From NCBI GenBank assembly GCA_041584015.1, contig JBFHES010000083.1:1-16360 (forward strand): a DNA stretch of 16,360 nucleotides. The letters are read 5' to 3'. The DNA is from JBFHES01 sp041584015 (GTDB taxonomy: Bacteria; Bacteroidota; Bacteroidia; Bacteroidales; M50B96). How positions within the stretch are numbered: position 1 is the first letter of the stretch; every line of letters starts with the position of its first letter. The notes beneath the pieces were generated by a model, which made no database searches, was not told where the DNA came from, and was given only the letters and a program-made list of their open reading frames with translations. Below are positions 1 through 8,141 of this stretch, piece after piece. The position numbers and the translations under genes are program-made.

Positions 1-739
1 CGGCAAGTGTGAAACTGTACGTTTTTGTGAGCGGCAGTGTAATTGCTTCGCCCCAGGTTGGATCGCTCTCAATCATACCAGCACGTAACACATGGTTGTG
101 CTCGTATTCTGGATCAGTGTACGAACCATAACTCTGTTTGCCTATAATGTGACTTTCGATCATGTACAGGCAAATTTTTAGCGGTGCATCAATAGTTACC
201 ATTTCTTCGGCTTCAATCTCAACATTAACAGTTTTAGCCGCTTCAATGTACTCACTATGCATGCTTATATCAATATCAGCAAACTGGTTGGTTTGCAGAA
301 TACCAAATATAAGTGTAGACCATTCGTTATAACTCCATTCGTATTCGTCGCCTTCGCTAAAAACTTTACGGTTGATTACACCCCAAGGTGGTGTGTCAAG
401 AATATCCAATGCTTCAGCAATGGCAGCTCCTTCTTCTGTTTCAAAATCAGGGTCTTCTGGTGAGCTTTGTCCGGCGAACCAGCCAGTATGTACACTTATT
501 GGAATAATATGATCGCCATAAGATGCTTGCAATCGTCCAATTTCATCAGCTGCCAATGGGCAGTTGGTGCACTTGTAACCGGTGAAGTCTTCCAGCAAAA
601 TTTTACGAATAGGTAAATCCGAGTCGTAAATGCCAGTGTAAGGATTTGCTTCAATGTAAGGGCCTTCAGGTTCATCGCACGAATTAAAAATAAATGCAGA
701 TGAAATGATGATCAGTGATAAGAGAAGTATTTTTTTCAT
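1..739 (-). CDS. Omp28-related outer membrane lipoprotein, 3' end cut by window edge
   Basis: The reading frame is open from the ATG at 739 to the window edge (246 codons, no stop), so the C-terminus is missing. Residues 1-21 form a lipoprotein signal: lysines at 2-3, a hydrophobic core, then FIFNSC with the acylated cysteine at about 21, followed by acidic residues. A thioredoxin-like region follows, with LLEDFTGYKCTNCP (CxxC at about C57/C60) and a loop DTPPWGVINR that resembles the cis-proline loop of the thioredoxin fold. This arrangement is typical of the Bacteroidota Omp28-related family. The gene starts 12 bases after the DUF6029-type gene and is very likely co-transcribed with it. The family's role is not established. 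The CxxC suggests a thiol-redox or metal-binding role at the outer membrane, which is inference. Confidence 0.85.
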   Translation of the reverse strand, partial: MKKILLLSLIIISSAFIFNSCDEPEGPYIEANPYTGIYDSDLPIRKILLEDFTGYKCTNCPLAADEIGRLQASYGDHIIPISVHTGWFAGQSSPEDPDFETEEGAAIAEALDILDTPPWGVINRKVFSEGDEYEWSYNEWSTLIFGILQTNQFADIDISMHSEYIEAAKTVNVEIEAEEMVTIDAPLKICLYMIESHIIGKQSYGSYTDPEYEHNHVLRAGMIESDPTWGEAITLPLTKTYSFTLA

Positions 740-751
740 GTCGATGAATTT

Positions 752-2476
752 TTAGAATGAACTTGTTATTGATAATACCATACCATTTGATGCAGGTACC
801 ACACGGCAAACACCACCTGAGCATACCACACCCTGACGGTTTGAAGCGTATCCCAATTGAATTCTTGTTGCCTTGTGATTATAGGCTACTGCTACTGATG
901 GATAACTCACTTGCTTGTATTCCGCCGGATTACCCAAATTGTGTTGATTAGATACGGTAAAGAACCAATGAGGAATTGAATATTCAAAAGCCACATATGC
1001 CCAGTCGCCATTTTGATCTTCGGTGCTCAGGTATTGCAATTCAGTTCTTAATGCTTTTTTCGATGTGAACTTGTAAGTTACATTGGCAACTGCCGAGTAA
1101 GCATCAATTTCATGTACATACGAACCATCGCCAGCTTCAGCAGCTCCATGAATAATTGAGTTGTTGTAAAAAAGCTTTTGAATGGTGAAATCACCCTTCA
1201 CTTTTTTCGAGAACTTTTTAGCCACTGTAATGAACATATCTTCGTAATACACTTCATCACCAAACGAGAGCAATGAAGTTTTATAACCAACTGTTCCAAT
1301 GTTTGAAGACAACACTTCAATTGAATCTGTTAACTCTTTTACAAGATTAAACATGCGTGAGTAGTTCAAAGTAACATGTGTTCCATATTTACCTCCAAGT
1401 GGCGATCCTTTCTTAAACTTGTACAACACTTCTGCTCTTAAACCAGCTTCGCCGTTTGGTTGTGTGCCATAAGGGAACATTGCAGGAAATGCATAGGTAT
1501 GGTTTTTATTAATGTCTGGAATGTAGTTAATGCTAAGGTCGTTTAGCTTTGATGTTCTTTCTGAGCGAAAGTTCATGTTGTCAACACTTTTAGCTGACAA
1601 ACTAATTCCAAGTCCTTTTTGCGAATAAGAGGCGGTTAAGAAGGCGGCTTGTCCATTTTTGTAAATGTAGCTCATACCCACATTACCATTACTGTTATCC
1701 ATTCCACCTGCTGATGGGTCCATTGATTTGTAGGCGTATTCACCTTCAATTCTTATTTTTCCACGAGACAAGTTAAAGCGGGCTGCACCGGCTGCCACAT
1801 TCAATGGTAACTTGTAGGTTGGGTCGTTGTCTGCCTCATACTTGCTAATAAAACTTGCGCCAAAACCAATTCGTGTTTTGCTCTCGGCAAAAGTCTTAAA
1901 TATATCATTCAACGAAAACTCAGCATCTAAACCGCGTACAATACCATCACCTAAAATAAGTACTGTATGATCGCTTACAATTTGCTGCTTTACTCGCTGA
2001 CGACCATAAATACCTTTAAGAAAAATGCCATCACCAATTTTATACTTTACACGAATACCGTTCATGGCATTATCGTAACCAATCGTTTTTTCTTCGTAGG
2101 TTCTAAAAATAAGGCCTGAACCAAACTGCTCGTAGTAACTACCAATGGTTACTTCAATATCGTCGGCAGAGTAGGTTGCAAAATAATGCGGAATGCCTAC
2201 ACCTTCATTCACCGGATTGTAACCTTGTAAGGCATTGAAATATCCTTCGTATCTGAATCCTGCCGAAAAATCTTTGTAGTTGGCTATAATGTTGGCATAG
2301 CTCATCATCAACATTTTCTCGTCAGAAGCCTCGGCATCTCTAATGGTATCTTCCGAATAAGTATAGGCATCGAGTTGGAAATTACCATGGATTTGTAATT
2401 CCTCACCAATTTGTGCGCTTAGCGATGAGGTAATGAACAGCACTGCGCTAAAAATAACTAGTAACTTTTTATTCAT
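752..2476 (-). CDS. DUF6029-type outer membrane beta-barrel protein
   Basis: This is a 574-residue protein with a Sec signal peptide (MNKKLLVIFSAVLF..., probable cleavage after SLSAQ at about residue 21). The rest is dominated by alternating polar and aromatic/hydrophobic residues with many Tyr and Phe, and the chain ends in phenylalanine (ITSSF), as beta-barrel outer-membrane proteins do. The early segment with GNFQLDAYTYSEDT and the later YYEQFGSGLIFRTYEEK match my recollection of the Bacteroidota family DUF6029, whose function is unknown. The gene has its own -7 promoter element just upstream, lies downstream of the terminator of the thioredoxin gene, and runs directly into the Omp28-related gene. 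No enzyme motif is visible. I am sure of an outer-membrane barrel and fairly sure of the family. Confidence 0.8.
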   Translation of the reverse strand: MNKKLLVIFSAVLFITSSLSAQIGEELQIHGNFQLDAYTYSEDTIRDAEASDEKMLMMSYANIIANYKDFSAGFRYEGYFNALQGYNPVNEGVGIPHYFATYSADDIEVTIGSYYEQFGSGLIFRTYEEKTIGYDNAMNGIRVKYKIGDGIFLKGIYGRQRVKQQIVSDHTVLILGDGIVRGLDAEFSLNDIFKTFAESKTRIGFGASFISKYEADNDPTYKLPLNVAAGAARFNLSRGKIRIEGEYAYKSMDPSAGGMDNSNGNVGMSYIYKNGQAAFLTASYSQKGLGISLSAKSVDNMNFRSERTSKLNDLSINYIPDINKNHTYAFPAMFPYGTQPNGEAGLRAEVLYKFKKGSPLGGKYGTHVTLNYSRMFNLVKELTDSIEVLSSNIGTVGYKTSLLSFGDEVYYEDMFITVAKKFSKKVKGDFTIQKLFYNNSIIHGAAEAGDGSYVHEIDAYSAVANVTYKFTSKKALRTELQYLSTEDQNGDWAYVAFEYSIPHWFFTVSNQHNLGNPAEYKQVSYPSVAVAYNHKATRIQLGYASNRQGVVCSGGVCRVVPASNGMVLSITSSF

Positions 2477-2495
2477 ATGACTAAGATTATTAGAT

Positions 2496-2503
2496 CAAAA
2501 ATA
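2496..2503 (-). promoter_or_regulatory. Bacteroidota -7 promoter element upstream of the DUF6029-type gene
   Basis: Read on the minus strand this is TATTTTTG, an exact match to the Bacteroidota -7 consensus TAnnTTTG. It lies 20 bases before the start codon at 2476, which would give a very short leader. I see no good TTG at the -33 position. It lies downstream of the terminator at 2541-2572, which fits a promoter for the DUF6029-type and Omp28-related pair. Confidence 0.55.
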
Positions 2504-2540
2504 GGATTTTAAAGTAGGTAAATGAAATATGATTGATACC

Positions 2541-2572
2541 TAAAAAAAAAGCCATGCATTGAGCATGACTTT
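2541..2572 (-). terminator. Rho-independent terminator after the thioredoxin-like gene
   Basis: On the minus strand an 8-bp stem (AGTCATGC with GCATGGCT, one G-T wobble) closes a 5-base loop and is followed at once by nine Ts. This is a classic intrinsic terminator. It begins about 20 bases after the stop codon of the TlpA-like gene and separates that gene from the DUF6029-type gene. Confidence 0.85.
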
Positions 2573-2590
2573 ATTTATGATCAAAAATGA

Positions 2591-3088
2591 TTATTCAATT
2601 TTTTCGCCGGCGGCAACTTTCTTAATAATTTCATATAGCTCTTCTTCGTCACCATCAGCAAAAGTAGTATGCTGATAAACGACCTTTAGGTTGGCATCAA
2701 GAACGAAGGTATGGGGAACATTTACCACATTCATTACGCGCTTGAATTCTCCGTTCGGATCGAGTAATACTTCGTAATCCCAACCCTGGCTGTTTGCGAA
2801 TGGAGCAACCCTGCTCTTACTTCTTGAGTTGTCAATAGAAACGGCATAAAGTTTTACGTCGGTTTCATCTGTCCAGTCTTCAAAGTTTTCATGTATGGCA
2901 TTTAGCTCTTTTACACATGGTTTACACCAGGTAGCCCAAAAGCTTATCACTATTGGCTTTCCGTCATTTTGGATTGTTTCTGTGTTAATTTTTGTGCCTT
3001 CTAAAGTTTCAACCATTGCCGATGGAATTTGGGCATATAGGAAAACAGTTGTGAAAGCGAGTAGGAGAGTAGACAGTAATTTTTTCAT
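2591..3088 (-). CDS. Secreted TlpA-like thiol-disulfide oxidoreductase
   Basis: This is a 165-residue protein with a signal peptide (residues 1-20, ending FLYAQ) and a complete thioredoxin fold of the TlpA/ResA type. The active site is SFWATWCKPC (Cys54 and Cys58), and the cis-proline loop is NVVNVPHTFVLD with Pro125. TlpA-family proteins are periplasmic thiol oxidoreductases, often reducing apocytochromes or other partner disulfides. The substrate here cannot be read from the sequence. The neighbouring DUF6029-type barrel and Omp28-related lipoprotein, which also carries a CxxC, may be partners. A well-spaced promoter precedes it and a strong terminator follows, so it can be transcribed alone. 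Because the nap operon nearby needs c-haem attachment, a cytochrome maturation role is possible, but nothing in the sequence shows it. Confidence 0.9.
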   Translation of the reverse strand: MKKLLSTLLLAFTTVFLYAQIPSAMVETLEGTKINTETIQNDGKPIVISFWATWCKPCVKELNAIHENFEDWTDETDVKLYAVSIDNSRSKSRVAPFANSQGWDYEVLLDPNGEFKRVMNVVNVPHTFVLDANLKVVYQHTTFADGDEEELYEIIKKVAAGEKIE

Positions 3089-3120
3089 TGCTAAGTTTTT
3101 ATAATACTACATGCAGCTTG

Positions 3121-3150
3121 CAAAAATAAAACCAGAATCGAGATAAACAA
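3121..3150 (-). promoter_or_regulatory. Promoter of the TlpA-like gene (-33 TTG, -7 TATTTTTG)
   Basis: On the minus strand TTG (3148-3150) is followed after exactly 19 bases by TATTTTTG (3121-3128). This fits the Bacteroidota sigma-ABfr consensus TTG-N19-TAnnTTTG. The expected transcript start lies near 3115, giving a leader of about 25 bases before the ATG at 3088. Confidence 0.75.
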
Positions 3151-3368
3151 GACATCGGTGTATGTTTAACAGATTAATTAGAAATTAAGGTCTATTTGTT
3201 AATATCATGTTTTGAACATAAGTGACCTGAATCGTGCAATAGATCAATGTTATTATCTATCCTGTCATTCATCTTGAAAAATAAGCCAAACCCATATCTC
3301 TTCCATCATTGACCTGGGAATTCCAGGACATAAAAGCATTTAGACGAATCGCTAATTGTATAGGGAAT
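3151..3368. other. Non-coding gap between the barrel gene and the TlpA-like promoter
   Basis: No convincing ORF or RNA gene is visible. The only structure is an imperfect hairpin at about 3311-3329 (CCTGG, five-base loop, CCAGG, with flanking TG/CA pairing across one mismatch). It lies about 40 bases beyond the stop of the barrel gene, so it may mark the 3' end of the large operon. It has no T-run on the minus strand, so a rho-independent terminator is not supported. Confidence 0.4.
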
Positions 3369-4499
3369 CTAGAAGCTATACTTCATTCTTATAAAACCAA
3401 GTTTGATCTTCGTTTCAACTTCGACAGCTTCTAAATAGAAATATTGCGCAACCAGACTCAGTGATATATTATCAGCCAGAGAAATATCGAAGCTTGGTCC
3501 AATATAGTAGCCGTTGGCACCCGGAATGTACATACCAGCAATCGTTCCTGTTACCAGCGGACTTATCGGATAACTAACATTACCCATCAAAGTAAATTCG
3601 CTAAATCCAAGTCGTTTGGGCGAAGCCTCGTAGCCGACTATATTAAATCCTGCTTCGGTTTCGACATTTTGATTATACAAGCCTTCAATGTTTAGCGATA
3701 GTGAATTCTCAAAGGTGTAATCCAAGCCTAAGGCAGCTACCAGCGTTTCCTTTCCTTCATCAACCGGAATATAATAGGAAGCTTCGCCTCGAATGGACAA
3801 ATTTTTAATATTTCCTGTTAGACCAATTCCTCCTACGTAATCTTCACCATTTACAATTCCACCAAGCACTTGAAAATCGTAACCGAACTTGTTAAATTGG
3901 TAAAAACCGGCTGCAGTAAGATTGGTGTCGTTGTCCATTTTAACAGCCAGTTCTGCATGCGAGGCCATTCCATCATAATATTGAATACGTACTGCATCGG
4001 CGCCGGGTCTTTCAACATAATCGAAATCGAAGAAGGAAAAGGAATTAAAAATATCATTGGGATTCCAGGCAAAGCATTGTCCCCAATTAATCCGTTGTCG
4101 ACCAATGGTAACATTCCAATTGTCTTTATTATACTCCATGTAAAAACGATCGATGGTTGAATTTAGGAGCAGGGGGCTCGACTCCATTAGATTCCAGGTA
4201 AGATCAAGGAAACCATTATCAATCTCAAAATTTGCGGCATACTGATTATCGAGCGCATACAAATCTGTATTTAAAAATCGGTTTCTCAGTTCCAGATCGA
4301 AGGTGATGTTATCATTAGCGTAATATTGAAAGTTCAATCGGTTATGATACAGGGATTCTTTCAATAGTGGCGCATCTTGAGCAACACTCATATAGGTATG
4401 CATGTTACTTACATAGCCGCTAACACTAAGTTTGTTGACTTGCGTATAACTGGTAACGACTGCCAGGAGCAGAATGTTAATTATAATTATTTTTTTCAT
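3369..4499 (-). CDS. Porin-like outer membrane beta-barrel, last gene of the ABC export operon
   Basis: This is a 376-residue protein with a signal peptide (MKKIIIINILLL..., cleavage near SYTQ at about residue 20), amphipathic beta-strand patterns throughout, and a C-terminus ending KYSF, typical of outer-membrane barrels. The best-conserved part is at residues 133-171: GRQRINWG, then WNPNDIFN, then ERPGADAVR. This resembles the GRQ...WG and NP.D signature of DUF1302-type porins. Those porins often sit beside PF17131 or DUF1329 LolA-like proteins and inner-membrane exporters, and that is the setting here. A 70-base gap with a perfect inverted repeat separates it from the ATPase gene, all on one strand. 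It is probably the outer-membrane part of the export system. The family call is moderate; the barrel call is firm. Confidence 0.75.
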   Translation of the reverse strand: MKKIIIINILLLAVVTSYTQVNKLSVSGYVSNMHTYMSVAQDAPLLKESLYHNRLNFQYYANDNITFDLELRNRFLNTDLYALDNQYAANFEIDNGFLDLTWNLMESSPLLLNSTIDRFYMEYNKDNWNVTIGRQRINWGQCFAWNPNDIFNSFSFFDFDYVERPGADAVRIQYYDGMASHAELAVKMDNDTNLTAAGFYQFNKFGYDFQVLGGIVNGEDYVGGIGLTGNIKNLSIRGEASYYIPVDEGKETLVAALGLDYTFENSLSLNIEGLYNQNVETEAGFNIVGYEASPKRLGFSEFTLMGNVSYPISPLVTGTIAGMYIPGANGYYIGPSFDISLADNISLSLVAQYFYLEAVEVETKIKLGFIRMKYSF

Positions 4500-4520
4500 G
4501 GGAAGAGTTCTATGTTGTTG

Positions 4521-4559
4521 GTTGTATGTTATAGGTTCAACTTATCTATAACATACAAC
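4521..4559. repeat. Perfect 14-bp inverted repeat between the ATPase and porin genes
   Basis: GTTGTATGTTATAG (4521-4534) and CTATAACATACAAC (4546-4559) are exact reverse complements around an 11-base loop. The stem is AT-rich and is not followed by a T-run in either direction, so it is not a standard terminator. The 9-base word CAACTTATC also occurs twice, at 4538-4546 and 4556-4564. In the operon transcript it would form a hairpin just before the porin gene, and could act in mRNA processing, stability or porin expression level. It could equally be the remnant of a small insertion. Confidence 0.85.
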
Positions 4560-4569
4560 TTATCGTTCT

Positions 4570-5253
4570 CTACTTCACAATGTCTGATATTACTTTACCG
4601 TCATCAATTGTAATAACGCGTCTTGCCTTATTAACCACACGTTGATCATGTGTTGAGAAAATAAAAGTGATGTTTTCTTTCTTATTCAGTTCCTCCATTA
4701 TCTCCAACAATTTAGTAGTAGATAATGAATCAAGGTTTGCTGTTGGTTCATCGGCTAATACAAACATGGGTTTTGAAGCCAGTGCACGTGCCACCGCTAC
4801 TCGCTGCTGCTGCCCTCCCGATAATTGCGAAGGACGATTGTTTGCTCTATCGTCAAGGCCAACTGCCTTCAGTAATTCGAATGTTCTGTTATCACGTTTT
4901 TGCTTTGCCCATTTTTGCAGGTTCATTATGAACTCTACATTTTCTTTGGCTGTAAGCACCGGAATAAGATTGTATGCCTGAAACACAAAGCCAATATTGC
5001 GCATTCTAAAGTCGATTAATTCTTTCGACTTCAGGTTAGCCAGATTCGTTTCATTAATAATAATTTCTCCATCGCTTGGTTTGTCCAATCCACCAATCAT
5101 GTTTAGTAAAGTGGTTTTTCCCGATCCCGATGGACCCACGATTGCGGCAAACTCGCCCGCCTCGAAATTGAGGTTTACTCCGTTAACTGCGTGTACACTA
5201 ATTTCGCTGGTGTTGTATATTTTATGAACATCTTTTATTTCTAAAACCTTCAT
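4570..5253 (-). CDS. LolD-like ABC transporter ATP-binding protein
   Basis: This 227-residue ATPase of the LolD/MacB/FtsE group is complete. It has Walker A GPSGSGKTT (40-48), the Q-loop Gln92 in FVFQAYNLIPVL, the ABC signature LSGGQQQR (144-151), Walker B MFVLADEP with catalytic Glu169, the D-loop NLDS, and the H-loop His202. Its length fits LolD. It powers the two permeases encoded just upstream, which have the FtsX topology that these ATPases partner with, and it starts 21 bases after the second one. The name LolD is used for the subfamily only. The genuine lipoprotein-sorting LolCDE of the organism may be elsewhere, and this copy sits in a dedicated regulated operon. Confidence 0.95.
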   Translation of the reverse strand: MKVLEIKDVHKIYNTSEISVHAVNGVNLNFEAGEFAAIVGPSGSGKTTLLNMIGGLDKPSDGEIIINETNLANLKSKELIDFRMRNIGFVFQAYNLIPVLTAKENVEFIMNLQKWAKQKRDNRTFELLKAVGLDDRANNRPSQLSGGQQQRVAVARALASKPMFVLADEPTANLDSLSTTKLLEIMEELNKKENITFIFSTHDQRVVNKARRVITIDDGKVISDIVK

Positions 5254-5274
5254 GATATTATTTTTTAAATGTTG

Positions 5275-6702
5275 TTATTCAGTTCTAATGGCTTCCGCCG
5301 GATCTAATTTTAATGCTTTATAAGCCGGATAAATAGATGATATCATTCCGGTAATAATGATCATGATTCCCATAATCACAAACCACGATGAGTCTATTGT
5401 AGGATAAATAGTTGATGAATAGCCCATGGCCTCAAATCCTTCTTCCAAGCTGTCGAAGCTAATTCCGTATTTGTAGGAAATGTCAATCACTATTTTACTC
5501 AGGAACATGCCAATTACTCCACCAACCAGTGAAAGAAAAACAGACTCGAGCATGATCATCGAAAACACTCTTCTTTTATTCATCCCAATAGCGGTAAGCA
5601 TTCCCAGCTCTTTTGTTCTTTCCAAAACCACCATTAGCATGGTATTTAAAATACCAAAAGCAAGTGCTGCCAGGATAATGGTCATGAATACAATATAAAA
5701 TTGAGTAACCATGTCTTTAGCCATTGATAAGTCCGGAGATATTTCTTTCCAATTGAGCACCTCAAGATGCTTCATTGACTTGCGCAGTGTCTGAGTAATT
5801 TCCTGTGTTTTTTCAGTATCATCAATCTTTACAATATATTGATGGAACTCATTTGCCTGCACACCGGTTAATGCTTTCAAGTCATCATTCCTTACAAATA
5901 CCTGCAGTTTTTCATACATGTTATTGGGGATGTTGTAAAGACCAACAATACGGAAATTACCGCCCGATTGATCATTGTTCTTATCAAGGAAGGTCATGGT
6001 GATTTTTGCTCTTTTTCTGAAACGTTGAGACACATCTGCGATGGTGCTGCCGTACTTAGCGGCCTCGGTTTCACTCATTTCAGCTTTCACTTTCTTAAAG
6101 AATAATTTCTCATTCTTAAAACGCTTGCCCTTAAACTGCTCCAGTTTCGTAATTAGTTCTTCTGGCACGTCTGTCTTTTTCAGCGAATCCAGGACTTTGT
6201 CGGTAATCTCGTATCTAATAATATTCAATTCCTTGGCAAGTGCTTCGCCCACATAGGCAACATTGTGTTTTTCCGAATCGAAGTAAGAACCGGTGCCGGC
6301 AATTACTTTGTCATATAATTCGAATACACCTTTCTCTTCCTCAGGGTTAATCCCTACAATTTGAACACCTGCACTCTTTGATGCGGTGCTGGCCATACCT
6401 GTTACAACCGTTCTTCTGGTTACCGATACTACTCCCGGTGTACTTTTTATTTCCTCAAGCACTTCGGCTCCATTAGGGATAATGTCTTGTATGTCGTTGT
6501 TGCTGCGAAAGTTCTTGTGGTTAATCTGAATGTGAGCCACCTCATTGCTAAGAGCTGAATTGACTCGCTGTTCAATCATTCCATTCATAAAAGCAATACT
6601 GTACACTCCAGCCAAAACGCCAACAACAATCGACGAAATAACAACCGCGCTTCGGGTTTTATTACGCCATATATTTTTCCATGCTGTTTTTATAATCATC
6701 AC
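5275..6702 (-). CDS. LolC/E-like ABC transporter permease (second of two)
   Basis: This 475-residue permease has the FtsX/MacB layout. A short cytoplasmic N-terminus (AWKNIWRNKTRS) leads into TM1 at about 19-38. A large periplasmic domain follows, then three C-terminal helices at about 334-360, 378-402 and 440-459, with the conserved ERTKELGMLTAIGM coupling segment and the ending PAYKALKLDPAEAIRTE. It is about 60 residues longer than LolC or LolE. The extra length is a charged helical stretch at about 166-235, placed after VGEALAKELN. The partner permease has a similar stretch at a different site. Eight bases separate the two permease genes. It should pair with its neighbour as a heterodimer driven by the downstream ATPase. 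The cargo is unknown. Confidence 0.9.
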   Translation of the reverse strand: MMIIKTAWKNIWRNKTRSAVVISSIVVGVLAGVYSIAFMNGMIEQRVNSALSNEVAHIQINHKNFRSNNDIQDIIPNGAEVLEEIKSTPGVVSVTRRTVVTGMASTASKSAGVQIVGINPEEEKGVFELYDKVIAGTGSYFDSEKHNVAYVGEALAKELNIIRYEITDKVLDSLKKTDVPEELITKLEQFKGKRFKNEKLFFKKVKAEMSETEAAKYGSTIADVSQRFRKRAKITMTFLDKNNDQSGGNFRIVGLYNIPNNMYEKLQVFVRNDDLKALTGVQANEFHQYIVKIDDTEKTQEITQTLRKSMKHLEVLNWKEISPDLSMAKDMVTQFYIVFMTIILAALAFGILNTMLMVVLERTKELGMLTAIGMNKRRVFSMIMLESVFLSLVGGVIGMFLSKIVIDISYKYGISFDSLEEGFEAMGYSSTIYPTIDSSWFVIMGIMIIITGMISSIYPAYKALKLDPAEAIRTE

Positions 6703-6710
6703 TTTCTGTT

Positions 6711-8123
6711 TTATGCTCGTAGAGCTTCAATTACATTTAACTTGGTAATTTTACGAACCGGGTTGATCATTGCTATTACTACAATAACAAATACAATTAT
6801 TGCCTGATTATACATGTAGCTATCGTAGGTTTGAAAAGCCATTATTGGCTCAAATCCCATGTCTTCGTAGATCTTGGCCATCTCGCCCGAGAATCGTATA
6901 GGATGATCGAGCCCCCACCAGATGAGCGGAATTGCGGCAACGATACCACTTATAATACCTAGTAGTCCCATTAATATCATCTCATAAACGACGATGGTTG
7001 CCAGCTTTGTTTTTTGCATTCCTATTGATACCAATACACCAAATTCGCGACGACGTTCGGCGGTCATCATAAGTACGGTTCCGAATATTCCAAAAGCAAT
7101 AACCATGTAGAGAATAAAGATCATGATGTAGCCTTGCTGATTGTCGGCTTCCATTTGCTGCACCATTAGTTCGTTCATTTTTCGCCAGCCAAGAACGCTA
7201 TACTCTTCGCCTAAACTTTCCTGAAGCCTGCTAACGGTTTCGAAAATAGCTTCATCTCTTTTATTCTCCACTTGAAGAGCTAATGAGGTAATCATGTTTT
7301 CGCAACCGTATAGTTGTTGTGCCACGTCAACCGGAATATAAACAACTCGTGAGTCGATATCAGGTGAAGGCATTTTTACCACACCACTAATTCTGAACTT
7401 ACCGGCAGCTGATACGCCGTGGTATCCTTGCCCGATAAGAATCAGGGTATCGCCCAATTCAAGGTTTAAATATTGTGCTACTTTGTAGCCAACTACTACA
7501 TCGTTTTTTCCCTGCTCTAAATAGCCACTTTCAAAGGATGTGTGTTTTTCTAATAACGGGAGAATCGCAGGAAAGTCCTCGTCGCTAATGCCCAAATCTA
7601 ATTGCAGGCGAGCGGTAGTTGAGTATGCTGAGTTGGTGAAAATGTCCAGTTGATCCTTCAGATCATCACTAATGCCTTCATCTTTTAAAGCTGTAATTGC
7701 TTCCTTACTTAGTACATAATGCACCAACTTCGATTCAACATCTGAAACATATTTTTCTTTAACCGGATCAATTCCCATCACCATCACACCTTTGGATTGG
7801 GGGCCGCTCGATGCGAGGGCAAAGCTCTCAATCTTCATCACAGTTTCACTTACATTCTCGTCTGCTAGTATCTTGGCTTCTAACTCTGGGGTGAACTCAA
7901 TAAGATTATCGATGGTTTTATCGTCCCAGAAATCGTTGTGTTGAACTTGAATGTAGCCGGTGTATGATTCAATAATATTCTTGAACATCACGTCGTATGA
8001 TCCTAATTGCAACGACCGCATGGCCACAGCAAAAAATACGGCAAAGAATACAGAGGCCACCGTTATAAGTGTTCTCCTTCTGTTTCTCCACAGATTCCGC
8101 CAGGCTAACTTAAGGTTTTCCAT
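6711..8123 (-). CDS. LolC/E-like ABC transporter permease (first of two)
   Basis: This 470-residue permease has the same layout as the next gene. AWRNLWRNRRRT leads into TM1 at about 17-37, followed by a periplasmic domain. TM helices lie at about 331-353, 376-402 and 440-456, with the cytoplasmic ERRREFGVLVSIGM between TM2 and TM3, and the ending NPVRKITKLNVIEALRA. An additional charged, probably helical region lies at about 128-200, before VGYKVAQYLNLELGD. The two permeases are paralogues with clear divergence, as in a LolC/LolE-type heterodimer. The gene follows the LolA-like carrier by 18 bases, so pump and carrier are made together. The function is inferred as extraction of a lipid or lipoprotein-like substrate from the inner membrane. 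Confidence 0.9.
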   Translation of the reverse strand: MENLKLAWRNLWRNRRRTLITVASVFFAVFFAVAMRSLQLGSYDVMFKNIIESYTGYIQVQHNDFWDDKTIDNLIEFTPELEAKILADENVSETVMKIESFALASSGPQSKGVMVMGIDPVKEKYVSDVESKLVHYVLSKEAITALKDEGISDDLKDQLDIFTNSAYSTTARLQLDLGISDEDFPAILPLLEKHTSFESGYLEQGKNDVVVGYKVAQYLNLELGDTLILIGQGYHGVSAAGKFRISGVVKMPSPDIDSRVVYIPVDVAQQLYGCENMITSLALQVENKRDEAIFETVSRLQESLGEEYSVLGWRKMNELMVQQMEADNQQGYIMIFILYMVIAFGIFGTVLMMTAERRREFGVLVSIGMQKTKLATIVVYEMILMGLLGIISGIVAAIPLIWWGLDHPIRFSGEMAKIYEDMGFEPIMAFQTYDSYMYNQAIIVFVIVVIAMINPVRKITKLNVIEALRA

Positions 8124-8141
8124 TTTTCTGTTTTGTTAAGA

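Noticed and set aside
959..1020. DQNGDW motif in the DUF6029-type protein as a dockerin-like calcium loop
   Set aside because: Position 6 is Trp rather than Gly, and the motif sits in a beta-turn between predicted barrel strands with no repeat partner.
3311..3329. Hairpin after the porin gene as a rho-independent terminator
   Set aside because: The stem is short with a mismatch and no T-run follows on the minus strand.
3870..4160. A 96-codon plus-strand open frame inside the porin gene
   Set aside because: It is antisense to a complete barrel gene with signal peptide and conserved motif, and has no recognisable protein features.
5965..6000. A second EF-hand-like stretch (DKNNDQSGGNFR) in the second permease
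   Set aside because: The glycine at position 6 is Gln and the glutamate at position 12 is Arg, so it would not bind calcium as an EF-hand; it looks like a polar turn between strands.
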